From NCBI GenBank assembly GCA_947462335.1, contig OX381710.1:37509204-37573203 (forward strand): a stretch of DNA of 64,000 bases, written 5' to 3'. Positions 1-10,629 of this stretch are shown here, piece by piece (the first letter of the stretch is position 1; the number at the start of each line of letters is the position of its first letter). The position numbers and the translations under genes were made by a program. This stretch comes from Harmothoe impar. Taxonomy: Eukaryota > Annelida > Polychaeta > Phyllodocida > Polynoidae. The notes under the pieces were generated by a model. It worked only from the letters and a program-made list of their open reading frames with translations. It had not been told where the DNA came from and ran no database searches.

Positions 1-697
1 CCGGGGGGAGCATGTATCGATTTGCATGTTGATATGGCACGTCCCCCCATGTCCCCTTACACCTAGGACTTCCCATACCTCCACCACACATATAGCCACA
101 TGCCCCAGACCTGACCCTGGAGCATGTGATGTCCTCCAGGTCCCTGTGTTATAGAGCGGCTTTAGTTGGCCCTGCTCCGATCCTCTGCAAATCTCTATCT
201 CGTTGATGACATGAAGACTGCCCTGTTCTGCACACACCACTGCTATAACATGCACTGGGGCAAACATGGGCCTCAGCCCATGTCAGCAAAAGCACTCTCA
301 TACAAAGGTCAGGCACTGCTGGACTAGCATAGATGGGTCAAGGCTATTTTTGTGAGGGTCAGGCTATGCTGTACCTTCAATAAATGGCTGGAGTATCGCA
401 GACTTGCTTGAGAGTCTGGCCATGCTGGACTCTTGGAGGCTGAAAGAGACTCTCCCAGAGCATTGCCAGACTCTGGCATGAGGATCCACCATAGCCATAT
501 TCTCGAGCTCTTAGGATGGGTCTAGTAATGCCAGACCCTCGTGTGGGAGGGTCCAGTAATGCCTGACCTTCACTAAAACGCCTGATCCTTGTAGGGAAGT
601 CATTTTGGCGACATATAGCCAGCGTGCAGCTGACCCTCATATTGTTTTGCGTGTGGCTATGGTGTGAGGACTAGTATTCCCTTCTTCTTTGCGACAG
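1..697. other. unique non-coding DNA, no gene seen
   Basis: No supported exon. The stretch has dispersed GGTCAGGC and CCAGACTC motifs and a 15-bp near-palindrome TGCCAGACTCTGGCA at 464-478. If the exon starting at 698 is real, this is intron or an upstream exon that I cannot resolve. Confidence 0.4.
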
Positions 698-827
698 TCA
701 AACATTCTGTTTACACAGGAGAGGGTGACGTCACATCCGGTGGTCAGATTTGAGCGCGAATCCGATGAGGAAAGACGTGTGCCCACTAGCAGCAACAACT
801 ACACCACAAAACAGGAGGATTATACAG
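698..827 (+). CDS. candidate penultimate coding exon, unknown protein
   Basis: A pyrimidine-rich acceptor (CTTCTTCTTTGCGACAG) precedes 698 and a CAG/GTAAAA donor follows 827. The frame is open with phase 0 at the start and phase 1 at the end. The peptide begins SNILFTQERVTSHPVV and ends NNYTTKQEDYTG. It is rich in Glu, Arg, Thr and Ser, as in a cytoplasmic tail or linker, and base composition drops to AT-rich immediately past the donor. Upstream exons would lie outside the window. A perfect CRE (TGACGTCA, 726-733) sits inside, so the block could instead be a CpG-containing regulatory island. The protein is not recognised. Confidence 0.35.
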
Positions 828-920
828 GTAAAAACCTTAATTTCTCTTATATTTGTAGTATATTTGCACCCTTGAGGAATATGTATTCGTTATTTTCATG
901 TATTCCTTGTCTTTTTACAG

Positions 921-931
921 AAAATACTTAG
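921..931 (+). CDS. candidate terminal coding segment (Glu-Asn-Thr-stop)
   Basis: A strong acceptor (TTGTCTTTTTACAG) ends at 920. Joined in phase 1 to the exon ending at 827 it adds Glu-Asn-Thr and a TAG stop at 929-931. The intron, 828-920, is 93 nt, AT-rich and has no stop in this frame, so its retention would insert 31 residues without changing the C-terminus. Both splice signals and the phase agree, but the added coding part is very short. Confidence 0.3.
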
Positions 932-1290
932 ATAAACATGAGCGAATTTTCGCTGGTGAGCGAAAATTGGGGACTTTCGCCCATGACTAAATTTGTCATC
1001 CAGATATTTCCTCAAAAGTGCAAATATTGTTCAGTTTTCACAATAATTTGGAAAATTGTCATCCAGTTATGGTGGAAATCTGAAGTTTAGATAATGTAGA
1101 GCTTAGTTGCTGCTAGGGGCTGGCATGATTCAGCAAGACCAGTCATCCATCTTGGATTTCAGACTGAGTCACTGATTTATGTTGGCTTTTTATTTGTTAT
1201 GTTGGCTCATAGTGCAGTACTGCTGCCTCATTTGTTGAGGAATGTTTCAATAGCTAAACGAGCCTTCATAAGGAATAAAATTGTGATGGG
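932..1290 (+). other. candidate 3' UTR with stem-loop and poly(A) signal
   Basis: This follows the TAG at 929-931. A perfect 10-bp stem with loop GGTG (arms 945-954 and 959-968, AATTTTCGCT and complement) lies just after the stop. AATAAA hexamers occur at 1274-1279 and 1371-1376. From about 1290 to 1660 the DNA is AT-rich with no gene seen. Confidence 0.28.
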
Positions 1291-1664
1291 ATAAACTCAT
1301 ATCTACAGAGATAGAAATTTATCCTGTTATACACTGTTGATCTCTGTTTTATTAGTGAATACACTTTTAAAATAAAGAACCAGGAAGGACTTACCACTGT
1401 CTTATGCATGGTCAAAGACAGAATAATATCAACTACTACCTGTCATACAGCTTGACAGACTCTAGATATTGGTTGAAGTCAAGACACTTAAAGCTTTGCT
1501 TGCTACTTTGTAGTTGACACCTAACTTATTCTCTTATAACTCAGTTATAGAAGAATGACAGTTGAGGTTGTTCTCCACTCATCAGTTTGAGTGAGGTGAA
1601 CTGTCAAGTCAGTGTCAGGTGTGTCTTGTTGTACTTTTGTACTCCTTTGGACCAGTTCTTAACA

Positions 1665-2097
1665 AGACATATACCTTATGCCCAAAATTTCTTTGAGGCA
1701 TTAAATAACTTAGTTGTGTTGATACAGATCCACACTGAGTGCTTGTGTTGAATACACAAGTTTACCCATACCTTATGCCGAAAAAATCCTTGAGTTAGGC
1801 ATTAAAGAAGTTTGTGTTGTTGTGAAATGAAAACACGAAGAGACTATACTGGTCCACCTTTTTTATAGGGTCTCACTTATGTGCTTAGGGTTTTGTGACT
1901 TTGAAACACAAAAATACCTATACCTTATGCCGAAAATTTCTTTGGCCTTGTGTTTTAATCCCCACCTTAAAACACCATAAGCACACATGTCTCTTTGATT
2001 TGAACATCAAGATGACTTAACTCTTGTGGATGTACTTTGGTTTTGGACTAGTTTCCAAAAAGACCCACACCTTATGCCCAAAAATTCCTTGGGTTTC
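1665..2097. repeat. four diverged copies of a CCTTATGCC motif
   Basis: The core CCTTATGCCSAAAAATTYCTTTG recurs near 1671, 1768, 1920 and 2067, at spacings of about 97, 152 and 147 bp, several copies followed by an AT-rich GGCATTAAA tail. It looks like an old tandem array decaying at the edge of the 27-bp satellite. No coding signal was seen. Confidence 0.6.
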
Positions 2098-3830
2098 ACG
2101 TCACAGACGTCGCTGTCAGTCACGTCATAGACGTTGCCTCTGTCAATCACGGCGTAGACGTTGCAGCTGTCAATCTTGTCCTAGACGTTGCTTCTGTCAA
2201 TCACGTCATAGACGTTGCTGCTGTCAATCACGTCATAGATGTTGCCGCTGTCAATCACGGCATAGACGTTGCTGCTGTCAATCACGGCGTAGACGTTGCA
2301 GCTGACAATCACGGCGTAGACGTTGCAGCTGATCCTCATGTAGTAGACGCTCGCGTCGCAGACGTGGCCGCTGGCGCTAGCGTCGCAGACGTGGCCGCTG
2401 GCGCTAGCGTCGCAGACGTGGCCGCTGGCGCTAGCGCCCCAGACGTGGCCGCTGGCGCTCGCGCCCTAGACGTGGCCGCTGGCGCTCGCGTCCCAGACGT
2501 GGCCGCTGGCGCTCGCGTCCCAGACGCAGGCGATGTTGCTCGCGTCTTAGACATAGGCGATGTTGCTCACATTAATGGTCTCACGTTAATGATGCTCACA
2601 TTGATGGCGTTCTTGTTGATGCCAATCATGCCCTAGACCTAGACGCTGACGCTTGATACTAGCTGCCGCACATTCAGGCTATGTTAGGGATGTCGCAGAC
2701 ACTGGCCTCGATATCAGCTGGCGCACATTAAGACTATGTTCTTCTAGGACTTCGCAGACGTAGCTGCTGGCGCTCACGTCTGAGGCGTAGCCGCTGGCGC
2801 TCACATCAAAGGCATAGCCGCTGGCGCTCAAGAGAGTTGTAGCCGCTGGTACGCACGTTGTAGACGTTGCAGCTGTATATCACGTTGTAGACGTTGCAGC
2901 TGTCATTCACGTCGTAGACGTTGCAGCTGCCAATCACATGTAGACGTTGCAGCTGTCAAGAAGGTCATAGACGTTGCAGCTGTCTTTCACGTCGTAGACG
3001 TTGCAGCTGTCAATCACGTCATAGACGTTGCAGCTGTCAATCACGTTGTAGACATAAGCAGCTGTCAATCACGTCATAGACGATTGCATGTCAAATCGTC
3101 GTAGACGTTGCAGATGTCAGTCACGTTGTAAACGTTGCAGCTGCCAAAAATGTTGTAGATGTTGCAGCTGTCTTTCACATCGTAGACGTTGCAGCTGTCA
3201 ATCACGTCGTAGATGCTGCTGCTGTCCATCACGTCGTAGACATCGCAGCTGTCAATCACGTTGTAGATGTTGCAGCTGTCAATCACGTTGTAGACGTTGC
3301 AGCTGTCAATCACGTTGTAGATTTTGCAGCTGTCAATCACGTCGTAGACGTTGCAGCTGTCAATCATGTTGTAGACTTTGTAGCTGTCAATCACGTCATA
3401 GACGTTGCAGCTGTCAATCACGTCGTAGACATAAGCAGCTGTCAATCACGTCATAGACGATTGCATGTCAAATCGTCGTAGACGTTGCAGCTGGCAATCA
3501 CGTCGTAGACGTTGCAGCTGACAATCACGTCGTAGAAGGTGCAGCTGTCAATCACGTCTTAGACGTTGCAGCTGACAATCAGGTCGTAGACGTTGCAGCT
3601 GGCAATCAGGTCGTAGACGTTGCAGCTGGCAATCAGGTCGGAGACATTGCAGCTGTCCATGACGTCGTAGACATTGCAGCTGTCCACCATGTTGTAGACG
3701 TTGCAGCTGCATGTCAAACCGTCGTAGACATAGCAGCTGTCAATCACGTCATAAATGTTGCAGCTGTCCATCAGGTAGTAGACGTTGCAGCTGGCAATCA
3801 GGTCGTAGACGTTGCAGCTGCTGCTACGAC
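2098..3830. repeat. 27-bp satellite array, about 60 units
   Basis: The consensus unit is GACGTTGCAGCTGT followed by CAATCACGTCGTA. Each unit carries the palindrome CAGCTG and ACGT cores. The subarray at 2340-2545 is a GC-rich variant (GTGGCCGCTGGCGCTCGC core), 2560-2850 is degenerate, and 2855-3830 is the most regular part. A segment of about 378 bp (14 units) is duplicated, seen as GACATAAGCAGCTG at 3051 and 3428. Because 27 is a multiple of 3, both strands stay open for long stretches and give 9-residue periodic peptides. These are not genes. Confidence 0.95.
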
Positions 3831-3839
3831 TATCATGAT

Positions 3840-4385
3840 TTGAAGTCCTAAATTGACTCCTACATGGTCCCTTATAGACGTCCTCTATTGTGACATCTAA
3901 TAAAATGGCGAACTATTCAAAATGTGTCTAAAAATATGTCCATCACTCACAATATTCATCCAATGCATTCTAATAGTCAGTGACACCGCGATTGATAGTA
4001 CATCAATAAACTTGTACATGTTCTCACCAGTTGTGATTCCTTTGAATTCTTAACCCTATAGCGGATGGATGTAAAATGATTATTGTTGTTTCCGAGTCTT
4101 TTATACACATTGACAGAGGACTTAAATCTAAAATAGTCATACATTTTATTTCTATCACAACTGAGTCAACATAAACAGCACAAGGGGGTTAGGTAGAGCT
4201 TATATCTTACCAACGCTTGTCTGGAACACGTCCTTCTGATCCTAAAGGACCAGAACACAATCGGTATTAGCCGAATCCATCTGACCTGAAGGCTGAATTC
4301 CATAAAGGTATAATATGACTAATTTGTGTGCACTAATTGGCCGAAACTATCTCAGTGGATGTTAGCTTCAGCCATTACAACCCAG
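3840..4385. other. unique AT-rich DNA, nothing recognised
   Basis: No repeat, exon pair or promoter-like cluster was found between the satellite and the GTG-rich block. Confidence 0.5.
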
Positions 4386-4387
4386 CT

Positions 4388-4565
4388 TTAATATTAAGAA
4401 CATAATGTGTGTGACGTGTGTGACGCGTGTGAAGTGTGTGATGTGTATGGGGGATGTAACGTGTGTGAGGGATATAACGTGTATTAGGGACGTAACGTGT
4501 GTGACGTGCACGTACGTGCTGGGTACACGTGTACGCACGCACAGCACGTGCACACACGTGGTTCG
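4388..4565. repeat. degenerate GTGTGACGT repeat, ACGTG-rich
   Basis: Imperfect units of GTGTGACGTGTGTGA and GGGATGTAACGTGTGT grade into GCACGTACGTGCTG and CAGCACGTGCACAC, which form an interrupted inverted repeat. CACGTG occurs repeatedly near the 3' end. Short open frames on both strands reflect the low complexity. Confidence 0.75.
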
Positions 4566-6560
4566 TGCATGCCTCCCCCTATCCCTACACACACCCACCG
4601 ACCTTTACCTCCACCCAAAAGGTGTCATGACGCCTCACCTAAATAGGATCAAAATGTCAACGACCCAGTTACAAATAAAAACCAGAAACATGTGAATAAA
4701 AAGAGTTTTGACTCAGCACTGGAGCAGTGGGAGTTGTTGTATTGCTGCATGGCATTAGTAGACATTGACGGATCTGCTGTTTGCATGCTGAATGCGAAAT
4801 GAACCTGGGAGATGTTATCTTAAGTGTTTGAGATCTTTATTGGTTCTAACACGGGGGGGAGGTTCAGACTCGCGTGAAAAAGCTTTATTCTCCGTCCATC
4901 GCAGATACCGGTAACTGATGTTCTAATTTAATTAACTTTGGTATATATGTTATGGTGGACATTGTAATGAATCGTGATCCGTGAAACTGTGCCACTGCCA
5001 TGTCTCTCCCGCTGGTAGATTCGCTATAAGCTGGGACTCCACTATCCGATTTTTTTGGGTAATTCTCACGATCCGATCATACAGGTCTATAGATATAGTT
5101 TGCTCAAGCATAAATAAAGGCCTACAGAAATCTGTATGGCGGATTAAGCCATTCATATCCTGTATAAATTGTATGTAAATTGGCCTGTAGATCAGGCTAT
5201 TAAAAATCAAACAGGTTTAATATGAGATGGGGGGCCAAAACCGGCCTCAGATGCAAAATTGGAACCAAAATCGGGCATAGATCACATTTACATAGCCTTG
5301 GCAATTCTATTTTCCACTTGAGGATTGAGTATCTATAAACAAAAACATATTAGTAAACATAAATCTATGGCAGCGTCTAGAGAATATCACTGTCTAAGCT
5401 ATACAGATATTTGATTCTTTGTTTTGAGCCTGATTTGTGAGAATAGCACCGATTTGAGTATAAATTTTGTTAGCAGCTGGTTAGTAGAGTCTCACCTATA
5501 AGTCCGTTGAATATCACTTATTTAAATCTAGTTTTGTGTTCGACATTTCATAACCGTGCTTAGTAGAACATTGATATTGCCTTTTACTGTCTGTCTATGT
5601 CCATGTGTATTATAGTCTGTGACTACCGACTAAGGTAACACCGGCTATACGTCCTAGGACTACATGTGAGACTAGCCATGTAGTCTTTGATCACCACCCC
5701 ACACAAATGTCTGGCCAATTTTGCACTTGGCACGATTGTTGTATGTTTAATGTGGGCCTTGGTCAGGCTTTTATCAACACTGGGCAGTTGTACTTAGTAG
5801 CAGATTCACACAGAAAATATAAATGCCCAGCTCTTAGTCTAAAGTGGCTATCCCAGGTTAGTCAAGGACATTAGTCAGGTATGGCCAAATGCTATGCAAA
5901 AATGACTGAGGCATAACTATATATGACCAATGCCTTAATTAAAAGGACTTAGCCTAAAGCTCATTGAAATGGATTAAGGTGAGTTGGTCAGTACTGAACA
6001 ATATTAACTAACCTAGGTTGGTCGCATAGGGAGCCAAAACATGACTAAATAATATTGGTTAGGCTATAGTGACTGGGAGATTGGTCGTATAGGGAATCAA
6101 AGAATGTCAGCGCAGGCCATCCCGCCTGTATTGATGTATAGAAGACAAACCTGGAGGTGTTCATGTGTGGTATGTAAAGATGGGCCATTGTGGGGCGTAT
6201 TCCAAAAAGGTTTCCATGATTCTAACCTCTAAATCTACACCAGGAATATGGCCCAAAACAGTTTACTATAGTTACATTAAAGCACTATTTATAATAACCT
6301 ACTCATATTATATGAAAAGACAATCAGAAAATGGTGGTCATTGTGTTCATGACTATAGATATAATTATTGTGCACATGATTTCAACTTCAGCAAGTAAAT
6401 TCCAAATAGGCAATGATGTTTCGATTATACTAGTATAGTTGCAAATTTAATGAAAAAATGAGGATAGGCATGTATTTTATACCTTGTTCAAATTGTGTCT
6501 TTCAACACATCTATGTCATATCAAGCATCCTTCTTAAAAGCTTTGGCAGTAAAGCTATAA
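4566..6560. other. unique DNA, weak diverged duplication near 6.0 kb
   Basis: Mostly AT-rich without supported exons. The phrase TTGGTCGCATAGGGAGCCAAA near 6015 recurs as TTGGTCGTATAGGGAATCAAA near 6082, suggesting an old short duplication. Open frames at 4950-5210 and 6165-6398 have no splice or promoter support. Confidence 0.45.
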
Positions 6561-6594
6561 TAGTTGAGAACTAGTAACAGAGAGTGGTTTTGTT

Positions 6595-6918
6595 ATGTAT
6601 GCATTCCGGGCAGCATCGTCAAAGGTGCTATCTCTCCATCCAAACACCCTAGCAGCTGCAGAGGCGAGCCCTACGCATTATGGGGTTCGTGTAGCAGAGA
6701 AAAAAGAACAAACCATCTACTTTTATCTGGTCCATTACAACGGTGGTTGCGCTGTATCGATCGGAGGATGCCTTTTCTCTGGTACCCAAGATAGTCATGC
6801 CGGTTTATGTATGATCAGTGCTGGCTTTATGGTGATATACGAGGAAATGAGACCAGAAACAGAACCATTATCCAGAGATGTAACACTGGCACAGCAAATA
6901 ATCACCAGGAATGCATGA
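6595..6918 (+). CDS. open frame of 107 codons, uncertain
   Basis: An ATG-initiated frame. The peptide includes HYGVRVAEKKEQTIYFYLVH and later ISAGFMVIYEEMRPETEPLS, with a non-repetitive composition and a hydrophobic central part. There is no clear promoter, no good acceptor upstream and no donor before the stop, and an overlapping frame (6564-6794) is also open. It could be a relic of a mobile-element or host gene, or chance. The family is not recognised. Confidence 0.18.
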   Translation: MYAFRAASSKVLSLHPNTLAAAEASPTHYGVRVAEKKEQTIYFYLVHYNGGCAVSIGGCLFSGTQDSHAGLCMISAGFMVIYEEMRPETEPLSRDVTLAQQIITRNA

Positions 6919-6959
6919 AAGGGGAATGGGATATTTATAGGAAGAAGATTGTCTGTAAT

Positions 6960-7670
6960 AATTGGTAACTTGTAATTACCCTTTATACGTACAAATGCCC
7001 GTATTCACAGTTATGAGGGAGGGGTGCTAGCACTTAAGATATATGCTTATGATTATCCTGAACTCTAGATGTGTATGACTATTTTGCCTCTCATATTATC
7101 AATGGACTGTATCAACTCAAGGAAGCACTACTTTTCATTTCGTCGATTACACTGTACATGTATTGCTCATCAATTATTGTTAATAGATCCTGTTGTTCAA
7201 CATAAAGAAAACATATAAAATGTTTAACTGGGGTTATGATACTGCTCTATATGCATCATCCTTGCAATACGGCCGTGTGCCATAGAAAGTGTGAATTAGG
7301 TGAGACATAATTGCCAATATCACATTTTGCATAAAGCCATTTATATCTCACACATTCACATTCACGGCTCATAGGGGCTGCTGCCAGTGAAGCAGATGGC
7401 TGGGCTTAGTGGTAGCAACAGGATGGTACACATGAATAACACTCACTATCAATCTACACCCACATCTACATCTACAACACATTATATCGCCCACCTCTTT
7501 GATATAGGAAAATTCAGAAACATTCATCTGGACATAGTTTTGGTGAAAACTGTAATGAAGCAAACGCTGTTTCCATATATCAGCATATGGGAGTATTCAA
7601 GAAGCCCCCAGTTATGACTGATTGTTTCACTGACTGATGAAGATAGCACAATGGGGAAGTAATGCCTCTG
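6960..7670. other. unique DNA, nothing recognised
   Basis: AT-rich sequence with short overlapping open frames and no splice signals in consistent phase. Confidence 0.4.
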
Positions 7671-7679
7671 TAATGGGTT

Positions 7680-7763
7680 GAGCAGCTCGGAGCAGCTCAT
7701 AGAGTGCCGCCAGCAGTCCCCCGGGAACTGCTCGTGCTATAGGAGCACTGCATTGAGCTGCTC
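7680..7763. promoter_or_regulatory. GAGCAGCTC cluster 1 (three copies)
   Basis: Exact nonamers at 7680-7688, 7690-7698 and, as GAGCTGCTC, 7755-7763. The first two are adjacent. A near match (GAACTGCTC) sits between them and the third copy. Function is unknown; a regulatory role is inferred only from recurrence. Confidence 0.35.
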
Positions 7764-7769
7764 ATCCAT

Positions 7770-8870
7770 CATTTTGGGGAATATCCTTCTTACCTGTCAA
7801 ACTGGCCACAGTCTCCCCACTGTCCTCTGCCCACCCTTTACTTCCCCCTTCACCCCCCTCTCTATAATGCCCTCCTCCCTTTCAGCATATACCATCCATG
7901 TTTCCCATGGCCTCTTCTCATACTCCGTCACCTCTCCCCATACATGCATGTAAATGCTCACAGTTACACCTCCCCTTCCTTCCAGCAAGTGTAGCCATGT
8001 TTGTCTCACCAGTCATATTATCATTTTCCTCTCCTCCTCGTCCTATTAACTAGTCAAATCAAAGCATCAGTAGTTCAGTCCATCTTGTAGACATTCTTCT
8101 ACTCTGTACCACTATCCCTCTACCTCTAGCATGTTCCACTGTGTTTTCATCCCCTCATCCCACTACAACCCTATACCTTCCTCCCGTCCCTCCTCCCCTG
8201 TCAGTACACACAAGGCTGTACCTCCTGCCTGCATCACGCCAGCAGTCCGCTGTCCACCTTGTCACGTCTTCCCCACAAGGGTACTTTAGTTAACTGCCTG
8301 CTGCAGGGAGATGGCTACAGGTCCCGACGACAGCTAAGGCATGCCATTTATATTCTTTTCATCGTTTACTCTTAGTGTCAAAGTGACGAGTGCAATAAGG
8401 GCTGCATAATGCATTGGCAGATGACATATTGAATGGGCGGAGATTTTGGAGTGTATATATTGGCATTACTTATTGTGTAGTTGTTTCTGATGTAAGATAG
8501 CTAGGTGAGCTCGGTCCTATCTGCTGTGACTCAAAATGTTCCCCAGTTTACGAATGGCCTCTTCAGGCTTTAGAGAATATCCAATCGCCATTTCACGGAA
8601 AACCTCCGTCTCCTAATGCTCACATTCTGCCACCAGATTCTGACTTCACCATGCAACCTCATTACTGCAGGAGCAAGAGTCCACAATCCACATTTATTAT
8701 TAACCCTACCCCCCCCCCCCCACAGAACCGCCTCCTCCACACCCCAAAACCTCTCCTCTCCCATTCAGCCCATCCGCCTACGGAACATTAAATGTCCTCC
8801 AGTAACCAGAGTCGTACATTCCCTTGTGTGCAATCACTGTTGTGCCTCCTGAAATAACAATAGCTAAAAA
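7770..8870. other. pyrimidine-rich unique DNA
   Basis: C/T-rich stretches with a C12 run near 8707. On the minus strand a CAG/GTAAGA donor (near 7790) follows a purine-rich frame, but no phase-consistent acceptor was found. Confidence 0.4.
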
Positions 8871-8878
8871 AGAGAGAC

Positions 8879-8957
8879 CAATATGGCGGACTCCTGTGAC
8901 GACTTCCTGTCCAGAACAGCACAGGAAGTGACATCACCATCCGTAGCCGCCATCATG
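8879..8957. promoter_or_regulatory. promoter-like island: paired ETS, YY1, CRE-like motifs
   Basis: ACTTCCTGT (8902-8910) and ACAGGAAGT (8921-8929) form an inverted ETS pair with a 10-bp spacer. TGACATCA follows at 8929-8936. AATATGGCGGAC and its opposite-strand counterpart GCCGCCAT (near 8946) resemble YY1 sites. This is typical of CpG-type animal promoters, but no start site can be proven. Confidence 0.4.
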
Positions 8958-9053
8958 AATGCACTTCTGGCCGCACTGCTGGCAGATAGGAAGGACCCCT
9001 GGAGAGGGGTTTTGTCAAACGGATCATACATGAGTCCCCCTTTCCTTGTGTAG
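8883..9053 (+). CDS. short open frame or first exon, 56 codons
   Basis: ATG lies in an AATATGGCGGA context inside the promoter-like island. The peptide starts MADSCDDFLSRTAQEV, continues VAAIMNALLAALLADRK and ends at a TAG at 9051-9053. An acidic start followed by an alanine/leucine-rich amphipathic helix is protein-like. A weak donor (GT/GTAGGT, just before the stop) could make it a phase-2 first exon. The acceptor at 9268 (TTCCTCTTATTTTAG) would continue that phase for about 25 codons. The family is not recognised. Confidence 0.3.
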   Translation: MADSCDDFLSRTAQEVTSPSVAAIMNALLAALLADRKDPWRGVLSNGSYMSPPFLV

Positions 9054-9059
9054 GTGGAT

Positions 9060-9830
9060 TTGATAATTAGACTCGAGTTGGACAGAAAGGAAAGAAACAA
9101 ATGGGTGTCGAGTGGGTGTCTGATTGCATGGTGTCAACACACTGCAGCTAGTGCCATCCCACAGTGGCAACTGACCCTTTTGAGATCTGCGATGACATTA
9201 TCTGCCAAATCATAAGTTGCCTCCAGTAGTTCGAAAACACTATGTTATCGGGCTTCCTCTTATTTTAGCACTCAAATGCTGGTACATACATCAAATGACC
9301 AGTACAAGATAATATTTCATGATTCCTTTCATATTAGACGATTTCCCTGACTACACATTTATTAGATGATGGATTCTACTGTTGCTTTTGTTTTCTTCCA
9401 AAATTGTGCATTCCCATAATGGGATTAGGAACAATCCGCATTAGAATTCAGTGACATTTTGCCCTGTCGTTATCACGATGCAATGATGCAGCCCCTGTGA
9501 GTAACTCACATGATGTACCATGTACCGGCAAGTGTTGGTGTATCATGATGAAAAATGCGGCAATCATCCAGTCCTTAAAGTGTTACTCCCCTAAGCTGTT
9601 CTCGGGGCATAGTAATAAATGCATTAAAAATATACATTTTCCAAGGACATGTCCAACATGTGGCTCAGGGTGAATTCATAACCCATCCCCAGTCGCGTGT
9701 CACAGATAGTAAGGACAAACGTGCCATCAACACAGGGTGTCGTCACAAAAACTGAACAGTGGCCTGTCTGCAGCACAGTGACAAGCCGGTAGCAAGGGCT
9801 GCACAGCAACGTCCGGGTTGTTGGTTAGAG
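9060..9830. other. unique DNA, nothing recognised
   Basis: No repeats or well-supported exons, apart from the isolated acceptor at 9268 noted for the preceding frame. Confidence 0.4.
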
Positions 9831-9834
9831 GGAT

Positions 9835-10040
9835 GCCCAGTAAACACAAATACGTAGGTCAGACGTAAATTTACGTTCATTTGGGGCCGGAACTACAAGG
9901 TTTATGAACGTCAAAAGGCTTATTAATTTTATGTTCAATAGAGGTAGATGTCTGATTTACGTTTATCAACATCTGGTTGAGACCGAACCTAGACAAACCT
10001 CTGAGCTACGTTGGAATTACGTAGCGTGCTTACTGTGTGC
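9835..10040. mobile_element. MITE with CCCAGTAAACAC-type termini
   Basis: The left end GCCCAGTAAACACAAATACG and the reverse complement of the right end (GCACACAGTAAGCACGCTACG) are imperfect inverted repeats of about 22 bp. The interior is rich in ACGTAAA and TTTACGT palindromic motifs, as in fold-back elements. There is no coding capacity, and the target duplication is not clear. Confidence 0.5.
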
Positions 10041-10253
10041 TGACTGCAACCCATATCATTGAAATCCAAGGGGAACTGTTGTTCTATTCTATTATTTCCA
10101 ATCCACTTGATGTCTTACCGAGGTATACCATCGCGTATAGTAGCTGCCAGTAAAAATGAAGTGGAAAACGGATGTTTGTGGATTTAGGCATAATTGATAT
10201 GAATTGAGTGTAATGTATGGATAAGTCCTACAACCATACAAATACTAGAATAC

Positions 10254-10294
10254 GTGTTTGGATAAATGTTAGTAACTAACATTTATCCAAACAC
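10254..10294. repeat. perfect 20-bp inverted repeat, 1-nt centre
   Basis: The arms at 10254-10273 and 10275-10294 (GTGTTTGGATAAATGTTAGT and its exact complement) flank a single A. Such a hairpin would cruciform or fold with almost no loop. It is not a normal microRNA precursor because the loop is too small. Confidence 0.9.
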
Positions 10295-10509
10295 TTATCT
10301 TCCGATATAATGGCCGTATTTTCCATATTGCACGACAGCTATGAATAGCATGGCTATGAAAACAAATAGTTATTTACATGTTCTATGGATAGAAGTGCCT
10401 ACGATTGATAGTATTCTCTGGAGGGGTTGGACATTATATTTATTCTGGCAGCCTTGTCCACGACCCTATAAGTTTATTAAATCAATTATTCAGTCATTAC
10501 AGGTTCCAT

Positions 10510-10625
10510 ATCACCAGGATGGCCGACGCGAGCCCACAATTGAATGCGGCTTAGGTGGCCGGAAGCTTTCATATTGGTTTGACAGTCATCAGCAGTGAAG
10601 GTTGAGCTTGACGCTGATTGGTTGT
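10510..10625. promoter_or_regulatory. promoter-like island: YY1, ETS, two CCAAT
   Basis: GGATGGCCGACGCG (10518-10531) resembles a YY1-type start. GGCCGGAAGC (10557-10566) is an ETS core, and ATTGGT at 10573 and 10617 are reverse CCAAT boxes. The ATG at 10519 opens an 11-residue frame (MADASPQLNAA, stop 10552-10554), so no protein is supported. Confidence 0.3.
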
Positions 10626-10629
10626 GGTA

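Noticed and set aside
2024..3456. Several 70-123-codon open frames on both strands (Cys/Arg-rich, or IDSCNVYDV-type repeats)
   Set aside because: They are generated by the 27-bp satellite, whose period is a multiple of three. No start, splice or composition evidence of a gene.
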